Shown piece after piece: positions 8,151-18,296 of a stretch of 64,000 nucleotides of DNA. Source of the stretch: Agromyces sp. Soil535 (lineage in GTDB: Bacteria; Actinomycetota; Actinomycetes; Actinomycetales; Microbacteriaceae); NCBI RefSeq assembly GCF_001428255.1, contig NZ_LMRW01000012.1, forward strand, positions 62,555 through 126,554, read 5' to 3'. The translations under genes were made by a program, and so were the position numbers. Each line of letters begins with the position of its first letter. The first letter of the stretch is position 1. The notes under the pieces are model-generated. The model was given only the letters and a program-made list of their open reading frames with translations. It searched no databases and was not told the DNA's origin.

Positions 8151-9881
8151 ATGAACCCAAAAGGCACGTTCCTGGACGTGATGCGCAACGCGGCCGCCAC
8201 CGCAGGCGATGCGCGGGGCTTCAGGTTCTACGCGAGCCCATCGGATTCGGTGTTCGCATCGTACGAGGCACTCGACCGTCAGGCGCGAGCGGATGCTGCG
8301 GCGCTGGTCGCGTCGGGACATGCCGCGGGTGACGTGGCCGTGCTCGCCTTCGACCCCGGCCTCGGGTTCATCCGTGCGCTCTACGCCGTCTTCTACGCCG
8401 GACTCGTCGCTGCACCCGTGCCCGTCGCCGCGATACGCCAGCCGGATGCCGCCCTGCGACGGCTCGCGTCCATCGTGGCCGATTCGGGGAGCCGCATCGT
8501 GCTCACCGAGGGCGGCGCACTCCTGCCGCTCTGCGTCGCCCCCGATGATTCGGTGGGCGAGGCCCGTGTCGTGTCGATCGACTCCCTCGTCGGCCGCATC
8601 GAGGAGTGGGTGCCGCCCGCATCCGACGCCGGCTCCCTTGCGCTGCTCCAGTACACCTCCGGCTCCACCGGCACGCCGAAGGGCGTCATGGTGAGCCACG
8701 GCAACCTCGTCGCCAACGAGGCCGCCATCACCTCGGCTCTGGGCCTCTCCGCGGCATCCCGCCTGGTCGGATGGCTTCCGCACTATCACGACATGGGGCT
8801 CGTGGGGCAGCTGCTCCAACCGATCTTCTTCGCCGGCGACTGCGTGTTCACCTCACCGAACCAGTTCCTCCGGCGCCCACTGCTGTGGCTGAAGCTCATC
8901 ACGCAGCATCGCGCCACCCACACGGTCGGGCCCGACTTCGCATATGCGCTCTGCACCCGACTGGTGACCGACGAACAGCTGGCAGGCCTCGACCTCTCAT
9001 CGCTCGAGGGTGCCATCACCGGTGCCGAACCGGTTCGGGTCGAGACGCTGCGCGCCTTCGCCGAACGGTTCGCTCGCGCCGGATTCCAGGCCGACGCCTT
9101 CATCCCGGCCTACGGCATGGCGGAGACCACGCTCCTCGTGACGGCGAAGGCTGCGGGTCGGGTGGTGGCGACCATTCAGGCAGACGCCGCCGGCATCGAG
9201 CAGGGGGTGCTGCGGGCGCCCGTCGACGGGGGGCGCGCCGTCGACCTCGTCTCGTGCGGACCGGCGGCCGATGGGCACCGCATCGAGATCGTCGACCCCG
9301 TGTCCGGCGAACGCCTCGTCGACGGCGAGATCGGCGAGATCCTCGTGAGCGGCCCGAGCGTCGCCCAGGGCTACTGGCGGCGGCCCGACGCGACCGCGGC
9401 CGTCTTCGGCGTGACGATCCCCGGTGACGGCGACGACCACCGGTACCTCCGAACCGGCGACCTCGGCACGAGCGTCGCCGGCGAACTGCTGATCACGGGT
9501 CGCCTCAAGGACCTCATCATCATCCGCGGCCGCAACATCTATCCGCAGGACCTCGAGCAGACCGCTTCGACCCTCCTGCACGCCGGATGCCTCAGCGCCG
9601 CGTTCGAGGGATCGGCGTCGCAGCCCGCCGTCGGCCTCGTGGCCGAGATCGACGCAGCAAGGCTGGCCGCCGGGGAGATCGATGCCCTGGCCGAGCGCGT
9701 ACGGCGCGCGGTCACCGAGGAGTACCTCCTGCCCGAGCTGGGCGTGGCGCTCATCCGCAAGGGGAGCCTTCCGCGTACGACGAGCGGGAAGGTGCAGCGC
9801 AACCTCACCCGGTCGCTTCTCGCGGAGGAACGACTGCCCACCCTGCTGATGCTCGGGTTCGACCGCGGAGCGGTCACGTGA
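8151..9881 (+). CDS. Fatty acyl-AMP ligase (FAAL)
   Basis: 576 residues; ATG at 8151 after GGAGGAGAGGAAG. ANL-superfamily adenylation enzyme: P-loop-like LLQYTSGSTGTPKGVMVSHG, then GWLPHYHDMGLVGQLLQPIF and ITGAEPVRVETLRAF, typical of FAALs (FadD32 relatives) rather than CoA ligases. Also AYGMAETTLLV, YLRTGDLG, and the C-terminal IIRGRNIYPQDLEQT and LPRTTSGKVQRNL with the adenylation lysine. The expected reaction is fatty acid + ATP to acyl-AMP, then transfer to the pantetheine of an ACP. The ACP encoded three genes downstream is the obvious acceptor. Its stop overlaps the next start (GTGA). First gene of a five-gene operon. Confidence 0.92.
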   Translation: MNPKGTFLDVMRNAAATAGDARGFRFYASPSDSVFASYEALDRQARADAAALVASGHAAGDVAVLAFDPGLGFIRALYAVFYAGLVAAPVPVAAIRQPDAALRRLASIVADSGSRIVLTEGGALLPLCVAPDDSVGEARVVSIDSLVGRIEEWVPPASDAGSLALLQYTSGSTGTPKGVMVSHGNLVANEAAITSALGLSAASRLVGWLPHYHDMGLVGQLLQPIFFAGDCVFTSPNQFLRRPLLWLKLITQHRATHTVGPDFAYALCTRLVTDEQLAGLDLSSLEGAITGAEPVRVETLRAFAERFARAGFQADAFIPAYGMAETTLLVTAKAAGRVVATIQADAAGIEQGVLRAPVDGGRAVDLVSCGPAADGHRIEIVDPVSGERLVDGEIGEILVSGPSVAQGYWRRPDATAAVFGVTIPGDGDDHRYLRTGDLGTSVAGELLITGRLKDLIIIRGRNIYPQDLEQTASTLLHAGCLSAAFEGSASQPAVGLVAEIDAARLAAGEIDALAERVRRAVTEEYLLPELGVALIRKGSLPRTTSGKVQRNLTRSLLAEERLPTLLMLGFDRGAVT

Positions 9882-11569
9882 CGCGTTCGGTCCTCGCCGG
9901 CCGCGGGGCGGTCGCGGACCTGAACCGCTACCTCGGCGATCCGCGCGATCCTTCCGCCGTGATCTCGATCGAGCGGTCGCTCGAGCTCGACGAAGCATCG
10001 GCGTACCCCGGTGACGCGGTCGACGCGCTGGATGCGTGGAAACTGCACCGGTACTACGCCCCAGCCGAACACGGCGGGGAGCTCCGCGACGTCTTCGTGC
10101 CGATGATGATGATCCGGTCCACCGCCGCGCGTGATCTCACGGTCGCCGTCGCCCACGGCATCAGCTTCCTCGGCGCCGTCGGTGCGTGGATCGCTGGGGG
10201 TCCGATCGCCGCGACCATGGCGGAGCTCGTGCTCGACGCCGCGCCCCTCTCATGGGGTCTCACCGAGCGCGGAAGGGGTTCCGATCTCTCCGCCACGGCG
10301 ACGACCGCCGCGATCGGCTCGAGCATCGTCGTCGATGGAGTCAAGTGGCCGGTCAACAATGCGTCCCGGGGGCGCGCGATGACCGTCCTCGCACGCACGT
10401 CTGATGCACCAGGACCCCGGGCACTGTCGCTCGTCCTCGTCGACAAGGGCCGCGTCGACGCCCGCACCCTCGCCACGCAGCCCAAGGTGGCCACGTACGG
10501 GAATCGCGGCGCGGACATCAGCGGCCTCGCGATGCGACGAACGACCGTCGAGCGCGACAGGCTCGTCGGTGAGCCCGGCCTCGGTCTCGAGATCGTGCTG
10601 AAGAGCCTCCAGTTCACGCGGCCGCTCTCGACGGCGCTCTCGCTCGGAGCGGCGGACCACGCCGTCGATGTCGCAGTGGAGTTCGCCGCGTCGCGACGGC
10701 TGTTCGGGCGGGAGCTCGGGTCGCTGCCCGCTGCCCGGGCGACAGTCGGAACTGCCGTGGCCGACGCCCTGCTCGCGGAGTGCGTGGTGTTCGCGGGCGC
10801 GCGCGAGGCACATCACGCGCCGCAGGAGCTGGCGCTCGTCAGTTCGCTCGTGAAGTTCCTGGTGCCCGACACCGTGGACCTCCTGTTCCGCGACCTCACG
10901 TCCTTCCTCGGGGCCAGGTCGCAACTGGTCGGCTTCGCTGGTGCGGGCGAGTTCCAGAAGGCGGCGCGCGACAACAGGGCTGTCGGGATCTTCGACGGCA
11001 ACTCCGTCGTGAACCTCAACATGATCGTCAACGAGTTCACGGCGATCACCCGACCAGAGGACGCGGCCGACATCGGCGGCATCCTCCGCGACTTCCGGGT
11101 GGATGCGGAACCGGAGACCTGGGTGGATCCGCTCCGCCTCAGACTGGTGACCCGTCGAGGGTCGCGGCTGCTCCGCGCGCTCCCCGTGTTCGCCGACCTC
11201 CTCGGCTCGCGAGGGTCGGCCGCGCCGGCGCACGACATCACCGCCGAGCTCGATCGGCTGCTCGACGCAGCCGGCACCGCACCTCGGCAGGCCGCGCCGA
11301 GTGCGGCGTCGTTCGACGTCGCGATGCGCCTGGCGCTCTGCTTCGGGGCGGCCTGCGCGATCGCCGTCGAGCTGGCGGGGCGCGGGAGTGGAAGCGAGGC
11401 ATCGGAGGCCAGGCTCCTCGCGATCCTGGAGCGGATCGCGGTGCGGCTCGGACTCGTGCGTTCCGAGTCGGCCGCCTCGTCGGCGGTCGCGCTGGCAGGT
11501 CAGGCGTTCGAGACGGCTGGATCTCGCGGCAGGCTCTCCATGCTCGAAGGTTGGGGGAACCCCCTATGA
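9878..11569 (+). CDS. Acyl-CoA/acyl-ACP dehydrogenase homologue with C-terminal extension (subunit 1)
   Basis: 563 residues from a GTG overlapping the ligase stop by 4 bases. FAD-dependent acyl dehydrogenase fold: SWGLTERGRGSDLSATATTA (flavin/substrate loop), LVGEPGLGLEIVL, ASRRLFGRELGSLP, and the C-terminal IFDGNSVVNLNMI segment. That segment aligns with the usual YEG-T catalytic-base motif but has Asp373 in place of Glu. The family is usually about 380 residues; this one has about 170 further helical, alanine-rich residues. A likely role is introducing a trans-2 double bond into the acyl chain carried by the operon's ACP. It probably works with the next gene's product. Confidence 0.88.
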   Translation: MTRSVLAGRGAVADLNRYLGDPRDPSAVISIERSLELDEASAYPGDAVDALDAWKLHRYYAPAEHGGELRDVFVPMMMIRSTAARDLTVAVAHGISFLGAVGAWIAGGPIAATMAELVLDAAPLSWGLTERGRGSDLSATATTAAIGSSIVVDGVKWPVNNASRGRAMTVLARTSDAPGPRALSLVLVDKGRVDARTLATQPKVATYGNRGADISGLAMRRTTVERDRLVGEPGLGLEIVLKSLQFTRPLSTALSLGAADHAVDVAVEFAASRRLFGRELGSLPAARATVGTAVADALLAECVVFAGAREAHHAPQELALVSSLVKFLVPDTVDLLFRDLTSFLGARSQLVGFAGAGEFQKAARDNRAVGIFDGNSVVNLNMIVNEFTAITRPEDAADIGGILRDFRVDAEPETWVDPLRLRLVTRRGSRLLRALPVFADLLGSRGSAAPAHDITAELDRLLDAAGTAPRQAAPSAASFDVAMRLALCFGAACAIAVELAGRGSGSEASEARLLAILERIAVRLGLVRSESAASSAVALAGQAFETAGSRGRLSMLEGWGNPL

Positions 11570-13320
11570 CCACTGCGGGACCGTCATCGCGTCCCACGGG
11601 CACGGCGTCGGGCGCGCCCGACGACCTCGACGCGCTCTTCGGCGATCCACGGGTGCCCGGCCCGTTCGACTACGCCACGATCGCCCGCGACGACGACGCA
11701 CGCCGTGTGAGCTCGGCCGCGGAGTCGCTCCTCGACGAGTGGGACGCGACCGCGGACTTCGTGCCCGCCTCGCTCGGCGGGCGGTGGGTCTCGACCGAGG
11801 ACCTCGTGCGGCGGTGGAGGCCGATCTTCCGTCGGGATCCGTCGCTGGGCGTCGGATACGGGATCACCACGCTCATGGCCGCGCTCAACGTGTGGGTCGC
11901 CGGGGACGAGGAACAGCGCGCAGACGTCGCCGATCGCCTCTTGCGCGGCGAGCGCATCGCCGTCGGCTTCCACGAGCTCGAGCACGGCAACGACCTGCTG
12001 CAGAACGAGTGCGCCGCCACGGAACGCGGGGGCCGCTGGTTCGTGCAGGGCGTGAAGCAGGTCATCAACAACGTCGACCGCGCGGAATCCATCCTGATCA
12101 TGGCGCGGACGTCGGACGAGCCAGGCGTCGGCAGCCACACATTGCTGATGTGGAACAAGGATGACGCGAGCCGCCGGTTCGCCGACACGTCGCGACGCGT
12201 GCTCACCGCCGGAATGCGTGGCTGCGAGATCGGCGTCGCGGTGTTCGATGGGCTGCCGGTCCCCGTGGCCGGCACCATCGGTGCGCCTGGAACCGCCGCA
12301 CGCACCGCGTTGACCGCCTTCCAGGTGAGTCGCGCCGTCGTGCCCGCCCTCGCGATCGCGACGGTCGACGCGGCACTCGATCTCGCGGTCCGCTTCGGCA
12401 CGGAGCGTTCGCTCTACGGCGGCGTGGTGCTCGACCTGCCACACGCTCGGGCGCTCCTCGCGGGCGCCATCGCGGACTTCCTCATCGCCGACGCCCTCAG
12501 CGCGGTGGTGGTGCGTGCGCTCCACCTCGCACCGGCCGAATGCCTGATCCTCACCGCTGCGGCGAAGTACCTGGTGCCGCAACTGCTCATGTCGGCGATG
12601 CAGGACCTCTCGGTGCTCTTCGGCTCGACGTTCTACGCACGAGTGGCCCCGTACGAGATCTTCGAGAAGTTCTTCCGCGATCTCGCGGTCGTGCCGATCG
12701 GGCATGCCGGGACCACGGCGTGCCTGCTCACGATCCTCCCGAACCTGCAGGCGTGGCTCCGGCGCTCTCGCCGGACCGAGGCGACCGAGCCGGCGCTCTT
12801 CCGGCTCGGCGCCCCGCTCGAGGAGCTGGACTTCGGCCGACTCTCACTCGGCGCGGGCTCGCGCGACCCGCTCGGCGCGGCGTTGCGGGACCCGATTGTG
12901 CGCGATCGCTTCGTTCCGGGCACCGCAGCCGCGCACTCGCTTGACCGGCTCGGCGACGCCCTCGACGACTTGCGCAACGAGATCGCGGCGTTCCCCGCCT
13001 CCGAACTCGGCACGGATGCCGCACCGGCAGCCTTCTCACTCGCCCATCGATTGACGCTGCTCCTCGCCGCCGGCGCGTGGGCGGGCGTGTGCGCGGACGA
13101 AGCCGACGCGACGTCGGTCACGAACGACCCGCTCGTCCGCGAGGCATGCCTCAGACGGATCGAGGATCGACTCCGCGGCCGGGTCGCGCCGCTCGACCCG
13201 ATGTTCGTCGATCGGCTGATGACCTTCGCCCAGGATCACGTCGCCCGCGATATCCCGCTCGCCCCGTCCGCTCGCAAGGAGCGCCGGCACCCCCATGTCG
13301 AGGAAGGAAGTGCAGCATGA
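11566..13320 (+). CDS. Acyl-CoA/acyl-ACP dehydrogenase homologue with C-terminal extension (subunit 2)
   Basis: 584 residues, ATG overlapping the previous stop (ATGA). Homologous to the preceding protein over its whole length: FHELEHGNDLLQNECAATER matches the flavin loop, then GTERSLYGGVVLDLPHARAL. The segment where the catalytic acid should sit reads PIGHAGTTACLL; by eye the base aligns with Ala381 (or His380), so no carboxylate is visible. It also has the extra C-terminal helical region (about residues 430-584). Paired, unequal ACADs of this kind form heteromers in steroid catabolism (FadE28/29), so this may be a structural or binding partner. Function inferred. Confidence 0.85.
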   Translation: MTTAGPSSRPTGTASGAPDDLDALFGDPRVPGPFDYATIARDDDARRVSSAAESLLDEWDATADFVPASLGGRWVSTEDLVRRWRPIFRRDPSLGVGYGITTLMAALNVWVAGDEEQRADVADRLLRGERIAVGFHELEHGNDLLQNECAATERGGRWFVQGVKQVINNVDRAESILIMARTSDEPGVGSHTLLMWNKDDASRRFADTSRRVLTAGMRGCEIGVAVFDGLPVPVAGTIGAPGTAARTALTAFQVSRAVVPALAIATVDAALDLAVRFGTERSLYGGVVLDLPHARALLAGAIADFLIADALSAVVVRALHLAPAECLILTAAAKYLVPQLLMSAMQDLSVLFGSTFYARVAPYEIFEKFFRDLAVVPIGHAGTTACLLTILPNLQAWLRRSRRTEATEPALFRLGAPLEELDFGRLSLGAGSRDPLGAALRDPIVRDRFVPGTAAAHSLDRLGDALDDLRNEIAAFPASELGTDAAPAAFSLAHRLTLLLAAGAWAGVCADEADATSVTNDPLVREACLRRIEDRLRGRVAPLDPMFVDRLMTFAQDHVARDIPLAPSARKERRHPHVEEGSAA

Positions 13321-13564
13321 ACACGGAGACCGACGCCATCGAGTCCTGGCTCGTGGATCGCGTCGTGGCCTACGGAAGGGTCGACACCGGAACCTTCACC
13401 CCCGAGACGCCCCTCGCGGAACTCGGGCTCGACTCGGTCTACGCCTTGACGCTCTGCGGCGACATCGAAGACGAGTACGACCTCGATGTCGATCCGACGA
13501 TCGTCTGGGATCACCCGACGATCCGCGAGCTCGCGGGCGGCATCTCGGAACGGCTCGCCGCCGC

Positions 13565-13568
<4 letters not shown>
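13317..13568 (+). CDS. Acyl carrier protein
   Basis: 83 residues; AGGAAGGAAG ribosome site, ATG overlapping the previous stop by 4 bases. Acidic four-helix ACP with the 4'-phosphopantetheine attachment motif LGLDSVYALTL (Ser40) and DDPTI/WDHPT-type helix III sequence (VWDHPTIRELAGGI). It differs from housekeeping FAS ACP in its DSVYAL motif and is closer to carriers of secondary lipid pathways. It is expected to receive the acyl chain from the FAAL at 8151 and present it to the two dehydrogenases. A phosphopantetheinyl transferase follows directly. Confidence 0.93.
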
Positions 13569-14328
<760 letters not shown>

Positions 14329-14419
14329 GTGGCCCTGACGGGCCTCAACAAGAATAGCCGAAAAAACACGGGCACCCGACCACGCGCGTCCGAGCATCCG
14401 GGGCAGGGCCGCGCCCCGG

Positions 14420-15343
14420 CTACTCGACGGGGACGAGCGTGAGCAGCGTCGCCTCGGGCGGGCACGCGAACCGCACGGGCGCGAAGATCGACGTGCCGAG
14501 GCCGGCCGAGACGTTGAGGAACGCGGTGCGCAGGCCGTGCTGCCACACGCTCAGCCCCTTCACCTGCTGCCGCGGGATGTCGCAGTTCGTGACGAGCGCG
14601 CCGAAACCCGGCACGCACACCTGTCCGCCGTGCGTGTGCCCGGCGAGGATGAGCTGAGCACCGTGGTTGACGAACGAGTTGAGCACGCGCTGGTACGGCG
14701 CGTGCGCCACGCCCACCGTCACGGTCGAGCGGCGTTCGCCGGCGGATGCCGCGTCGGGCCAGGTCTCGTCGCCGAGCGGGTCGTCGGCGCGCAGCTCGTC
14801 GATCGCCGCGGTGATGAGGTCGAGGCGATCGTAGCCCTTGTGCGGATCGTCGACGCCGAAGAACTCGAAGTGGGTGCCGCGCAGGTCGAGGCCGGCAGCG
14901 GTGTTGTCGAGGTCGTGCCAGCCGAGTTCGGCGAAGTAGGCGTGCAGGGCGTCGATATCGAGCCGCTTGGAGCGGGGGATCGGCCCCGACGGGCCACTGA
15001 AATACATGAACGGGTTCTTCAGGACCGGACCGAAGTAGTCGTTCGACCCGTTGACGAAGACGCCGGCGATGCCGTCGAAGGCGTCGAAGGCGCGACGGAG
15101 GCCGTCGAGACCTCGCTCGTGACCGAGGTTGTCGCCCGTGTTCACGATGAGGTCGGGCTGGAGTTCGGCGAGGGAGCGCACCCAGTCCTGCTTGTCACGC
15201 TGCCAGGGTGCCATGTGCAGGTCGGAGAGGTGGAGGACCCTGATGGGTTCGGCACCGGCCGGGAGGACCGGGACATCCGCGCGCCTGAGTGTCCAGCGGG
15301 TGCGTTCGACGAGCGACCCCCAAGCGAGCGTGGCCTTGCTCAC
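14420..15343 (-). CDS. Metallophosphoesterase (calcineurin-like)
   Basis: 307 residues, GTG start overlapping the stop of the upstream penicillin-binding protein gene by 4 bases (GTGA). The dinuclear metal motifs are all visible: VLHLSDLHMAP (D-x-H), VNTGDNLGH (G-D), VNGSNDYFG (the usual G-N-H-D is G-S-N-D here), GVAHAPYQ, and LILAGHTHGGQ (G-H-x-H). A hydrophobic N-terminus (ATLAWGSLVERTRW) may tether it loosely to the membrane. This layout next to a class A PBP is common in Micrococcales. A role in envelope metabolism is likely, but the substrate is unknown. Confidence 0.88.
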   Translation of the reverse strand: MSKATLAWGSLVERTRWTLRRADVPVLPAGAEPIRVLHLSDLHMAPWQRDKQDWVRSLAELQPDLIVNTGDNLGHERGLDGLRRAFDAFDGIAGVFVNGSNDYFGPVLKNPFMYFSGPSGPIPRSKRLDIDALHAYFAELGWHDLDNTAAGLDLRGTHFEFFGVDDPHKGYDRLDLITAAIDELRADDPLGDETWPDAASAGERRSTVTVGVAHAPYQRVLNSFVNHGAQLILAGHTHGGQVCVPGFGALVTNCDIPRQQVKGLSVWQHGLRTAFLNVSAGLGTSIFAPVRFACPPEATLLTLVPVE

Positions 15344-17943
15344 CCGCCACCCGGCGTGGTGCCGCCCAACGCGCTGCTGAACGTCACGGAGACGGTCGTG
15401 CCGCGCTTGACCGCGGTGTTCGGCGCGGGATCCTGGCTCTCGACGACGGCGGTCGGGTCGATGTTCCCCGACGACTTGATCTTGAGGCCAGCCTGGTCGA
15501 GCGCGCTCCTCGCCTGCTGCTCTGTCATGCCCGTCAGGTCGGGCACGGTCGTGCCGTTGCCGTCGCTCGTGAAGACGCGGATCGTGCTGCCGCGCCCCGC
15601 CTGGCCCGACGGGTCGGTGCCGGTGACCGTGCCCGCGGGGAGGTTCGAGTCCTGCTGGCCGCCGTCCTCGAAGACGAAGCCCGCCGCCTCGATCGCCTGC
15701 TTCGCGGCGTCGAGGGAGAGGCCGGCCACCTGGGGCACGTCGACCATCACCTGCTTGAAGGCGCTCGCATCCGGCTCGGGGAACACATCGCCGCCCCACT
15801 TGTTGTCGGCGATCGTCATGATGGCGGGCCAGATGCGGTGACGCGCAGTGGCCGCGTATCCACTGGGGAAGTCGAGTTCGCGGAGGTTCGCTTCGCCGGT
15901 GACGTTGCCGACCCACACCGCGGTGGCCGCCTTGGTGCTCGCACCGGTCATCCAGGTGTCCTTCGCGCCGTCGGTCGTGCCGGTCTTGCCGATGTGCGGG
16001 ATGCCGGTGCCGGGGTCGGAGGCCGAGGCCGTGCCATCGAACGTCGTCTGCATCGCGTAGGCCATGGCGTGGGCAACCTCGGGAGTGACCGACTGCGTGC
16101 AATTCGACGCGGGCGGCGGGATCTCCGCGCCATTCGCATCCACGATCTTGTCGATCGCGATCGGCGAGCACGTGAGGCCGTTGTTCGCGATGCCGGCGAA
16201 CGCAGCGGCCATGGCGAGCGGTGAGACCTCTTCCGTGCCGAGCACCGCGCTGGGGCCGAACACCTCGTCGGGATTGACCTCGCCGGTCTCGAGGTCGTAC
16301 TTCTGGCCGAGGTCGAGCCCGTCGGCCCTGCGTACCCCGAACGCCTGCGCGGTATCGCGGATCTTGCAGAGGTCGAGTTGCTGCGCCATCGCCATGAAGG
16401 CGGTGTTCACCGAGTACTTCGTCGCGTCGACGGCGTTGTTCGCGCTGGTCGAGTCGTCGTTCCTCGGGTTGTAGCTGCCGCTCCACCCGCCGTAGCAGGC
16501 CGCAGGGAACGACGTGAAGGTGCGTCGCGACCCGTTGAACGTCTCACGCAGCGAATGTCCCTCGTTCAGCCATTCCGCAAGGGTGAACACCTTGAACGTC
16601 GATCCGGGCTGCAGGCCGCTCGAGCCGCCGTAGTCGTAGTCGGTGCTGTAGTTCACCGACGTGTACTCGGCGCTCGACGCGGTGACCTCGGGATCGTTCG
16701 AGTACTTCTTGTTCTGCGCCATCGCGAGGATCCGACCGGTGCCGGGTTGCACGGTCACCGCGACCGATCCGACATCGAAGCGAGCGTCCACGAACGGCAC
16801 GTTCTCGGCGATCGCCGTCTCCGACCGGTTCTGCAGCTCGAGGTCGAGCGTCGTGTAGATCTGCAGCCCGCCCTGCTGGAGCATCTGCGAACCCTCGTTG
16901 ACGTCGGTCGTCGCCGGGTCGTCGAACTGGTTCTTGATCACCCACGTCACGTAGTCGCAGAAGTAGGCACTGCCGTCGGCGGACTGGCACCCGGTGCTCG
17001 GCTCCTTGATGACCGGGGCCACGGGCGTCGCGACGGCGGCGTCGTGCTCCTCCTGCGTGATCTTCTTCAGCTTCAGCATCTCGCCGAGGATGTAGTCGCG
17101 GCGCTCCTTGTTGTCGGCATAGGGCACCGGCTGGCCGTCGACGACCGTGGCCGCACCGTTCGTCTCGCTCTCGGGGTAGTCGAGACGGAACTTCTCGGGG
17201 TGGTTCACGATCGCGATGAGGCTCGCGGCCTCGGCGAGGGTGAGGTCGGCGGCGTGCTTGCCGCCGAAGTAATACTGCGCGGCCGACTCGATGCCGTACA
17301 CGCGTCCGCCGAACGCGGCGATGTTCAGGTAACCCTTGAGGATGTCGTCCTTCGAGAACTTCTTCTCGAGGGCGATCGCGTAGCGCATCTCCTTAAGCTT
17401 GCGCTCAGGGGAGGTCTCGGTCGCGGACTCGTAGGCGGCCTCCTTCTCCTCCTCGGTCTTCGCCTCGCGCACGCCGTTGTTGATGAGCACGTTCTTCACG
17501 TACTGCTGCGTGATCGACGAGCCGCCCTGCACGTCCTGGTTCAGGACATAGGTGCTCACCGCACCGCGGAGGGTGCCCTGGATGTCGACGCCGCCGTGTT
17601 CGTAGAACCGGGGGTCCTCACCGGCGACTGCGGCATCCTTCACGTACTGGCTGATCGCGTCCCACGCGACCTCTTCGCGGTTCTCGTCGAAGAACGACGC
17701 GAGGAGCGCCTGCGACCCGTCGGGCTGCGTCGCGTAGATGTCCGTCTTCTCGGACAGGTCGTCGATCTCGAGGTACCCGGGGAGGTTCTCGAACATGGAG
17801 ATGCCGTTGTTCGCGGCCATGCCGGTCACTGCGAGCGCAGGCGTCACGGCTGCCGTCACGAGTATGCCGGCGAGAGCGCTCAGGCCGATGAAACCGAGGA
17901 TCCCGGCGCCGACGTCGCTCATCGTACGATTTTGGGCAGACAT
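15340..17943 (-). CDS. Class A penicillin-binding protein with two PASTA domains
   Basis: 867 residues from the ATG at 17943 (another ATG at 17922 is possible; neither has a strong ribosome site). An N-terminal membrane helix (ILGFIGLSALAGILVTAAVT) is followed by the GT51 glycosyltransferase domain (EDPRFYEHGGVDIQGTLRGA, GGSSITQQYVKN) and the transpeptidase domain with GSTFKVF (S-x-x-K), YSVNTAF (S-x-N) and KTGTTD. Two C-terminal PASTA repeats begin near VAGLSLDAAKQAI and TVPDLTGMTEQQAR. It polymerises and crosslinks peptidoglycan outside the membrane. The GC-rich neighbourhood turns AT-rich just before the start, where TTGCCA and CACTAT could be promoter boxes. Confidence 0.93.
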   Translation of the reverse strand: MSAQNRTMSDVGAGILGFIGLSALAGILVTAAVTPALAVTGMAANNGISMFENLPGYLEIDDLSEKTDIYATQPDGSQALLASFFDENREEVAWDAISQYVKDAAVAGEDPRFYEHGGVDIQGTLRGAVSTYVLNQDVQGGSSITQQYVKNVLINNGVREAKTEEEKEAAYESATETSPERKLKEMRYAIALEKKFSKDDILKGYLNIAAFGGRVYGIESAAQYYFGGKHAADLTLAEAASLIAIVNHPEKFRLDYPESETNGAATVVDGQPVPYADNKERRDYILGEMLKLKKITQEEHDAAVATPVAPVIKEPSTGCQSADGSAYFCDYVTWVIKNQFDDPATTDVNEGSQMLQQGGLQIYTTLDLELQNRSETAIAENVPFVDARFDVGSVAVTVQPGTGRILAMAQNKKYSNDPEVTASSAEYTSVNYSTDYDYGGSSGLQPGSTFKVFTLAEWLNEGHSLRETFNGSRRTFTSFPAACYGGWSGSYNPRNDDSTSANNAVDATKYSVNTAFMAMAQQLDLCKIRDTAQAFGVRRADGLDLGQKYDLETGEVNPDEVFGPSAVLGTEEVSPLAMAAAFAGIANNGLTCSPIAIDKIVDANGAEIPPPASNCTQSVTPEVAHAMAYAMQTTFDGTASASDPGTGIPHIGKTGTTDGAKDTWMTGASTKAATAVWVGNVTGEANLRELDFPSGYAATARHRIWPAIMTIADNKWGGDVFPEPDASAFKQVMVDVPQVAGLSLDAAKQAIEAAGFVFEDGGQQDSNLPAGTVTGTDPSGQAGRGSTIRVFTSDGNGTTVPDLTGMTEQQARSALDQAGLKIKSSGNIDPTAVVESQDPAPNTAVKRGTTVSVTFSSALGGTTPGGG

Positions 17944-18068
17944 ATAGTGGAGCTTAACGGAGAAGGCTGGCAAAAACCGCTACGCGGGTCGCATGCCGCG
18001 ATCACGCAGACACGCCGAGGTCCGTCGGATCGATCCCCATCCGCCCACACCAGAGACGAGGAACACGC

Positions 18069-18296
18069 ATGCCTGCCTGGGAGTACATCACCACCCCGCT
18101 GCTCATCCACAACACCGCGGCCATCCTGAACAACTGGGGCTCAGAGGGCTGGGAGCTCGTGCAGATCGTGCAGGGACCCGAGGGCGGGCTCGTCGCGTAC
18201 TTGAAGCGCCAGGTCGGCGGGGAGTCGTCGACAGCGGCATCGGCCGGCGCCGCCGCTGCCGCGGAGGCCGCCAAGCAGTTCGAGGGAGAGGCCTGA
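18069..18296 (+). CDS. Small conserved actinobacterial protein (DUF4177-like)
   Basis: 75 residues, ATG after GACGAGGA. The sequence WEYITTPLLIHNTAAILNNW followed by GSEGWELVQIV and GLVAYLKRQ has the W-E-Y ... G-W-E-L-V pattern of DUF4177-like proteins, with a conserved core of about 50 residues and an alanine-rich, low-complexity tail. No signal peptide or membrane helix. Its stop overlaps the start of the RidA gene by one base (TGATG), so the two are translated together. The biochemical role is not known. Confidence 0.8.
   Translation: MPAWEYITTPLLIHNTAAILNNWGSEGWELVQIVQGPEGGLVAYLKRQVGGESSTAASAGAAAAAEAAKQFEGEA

Noticed and set aside
17993..18295. Upstream extension of the RidA frame
   Set aside because: Overlaps the small conserved gene at 18069 and lacks a ribosome site; the start at 18296 is preferred.
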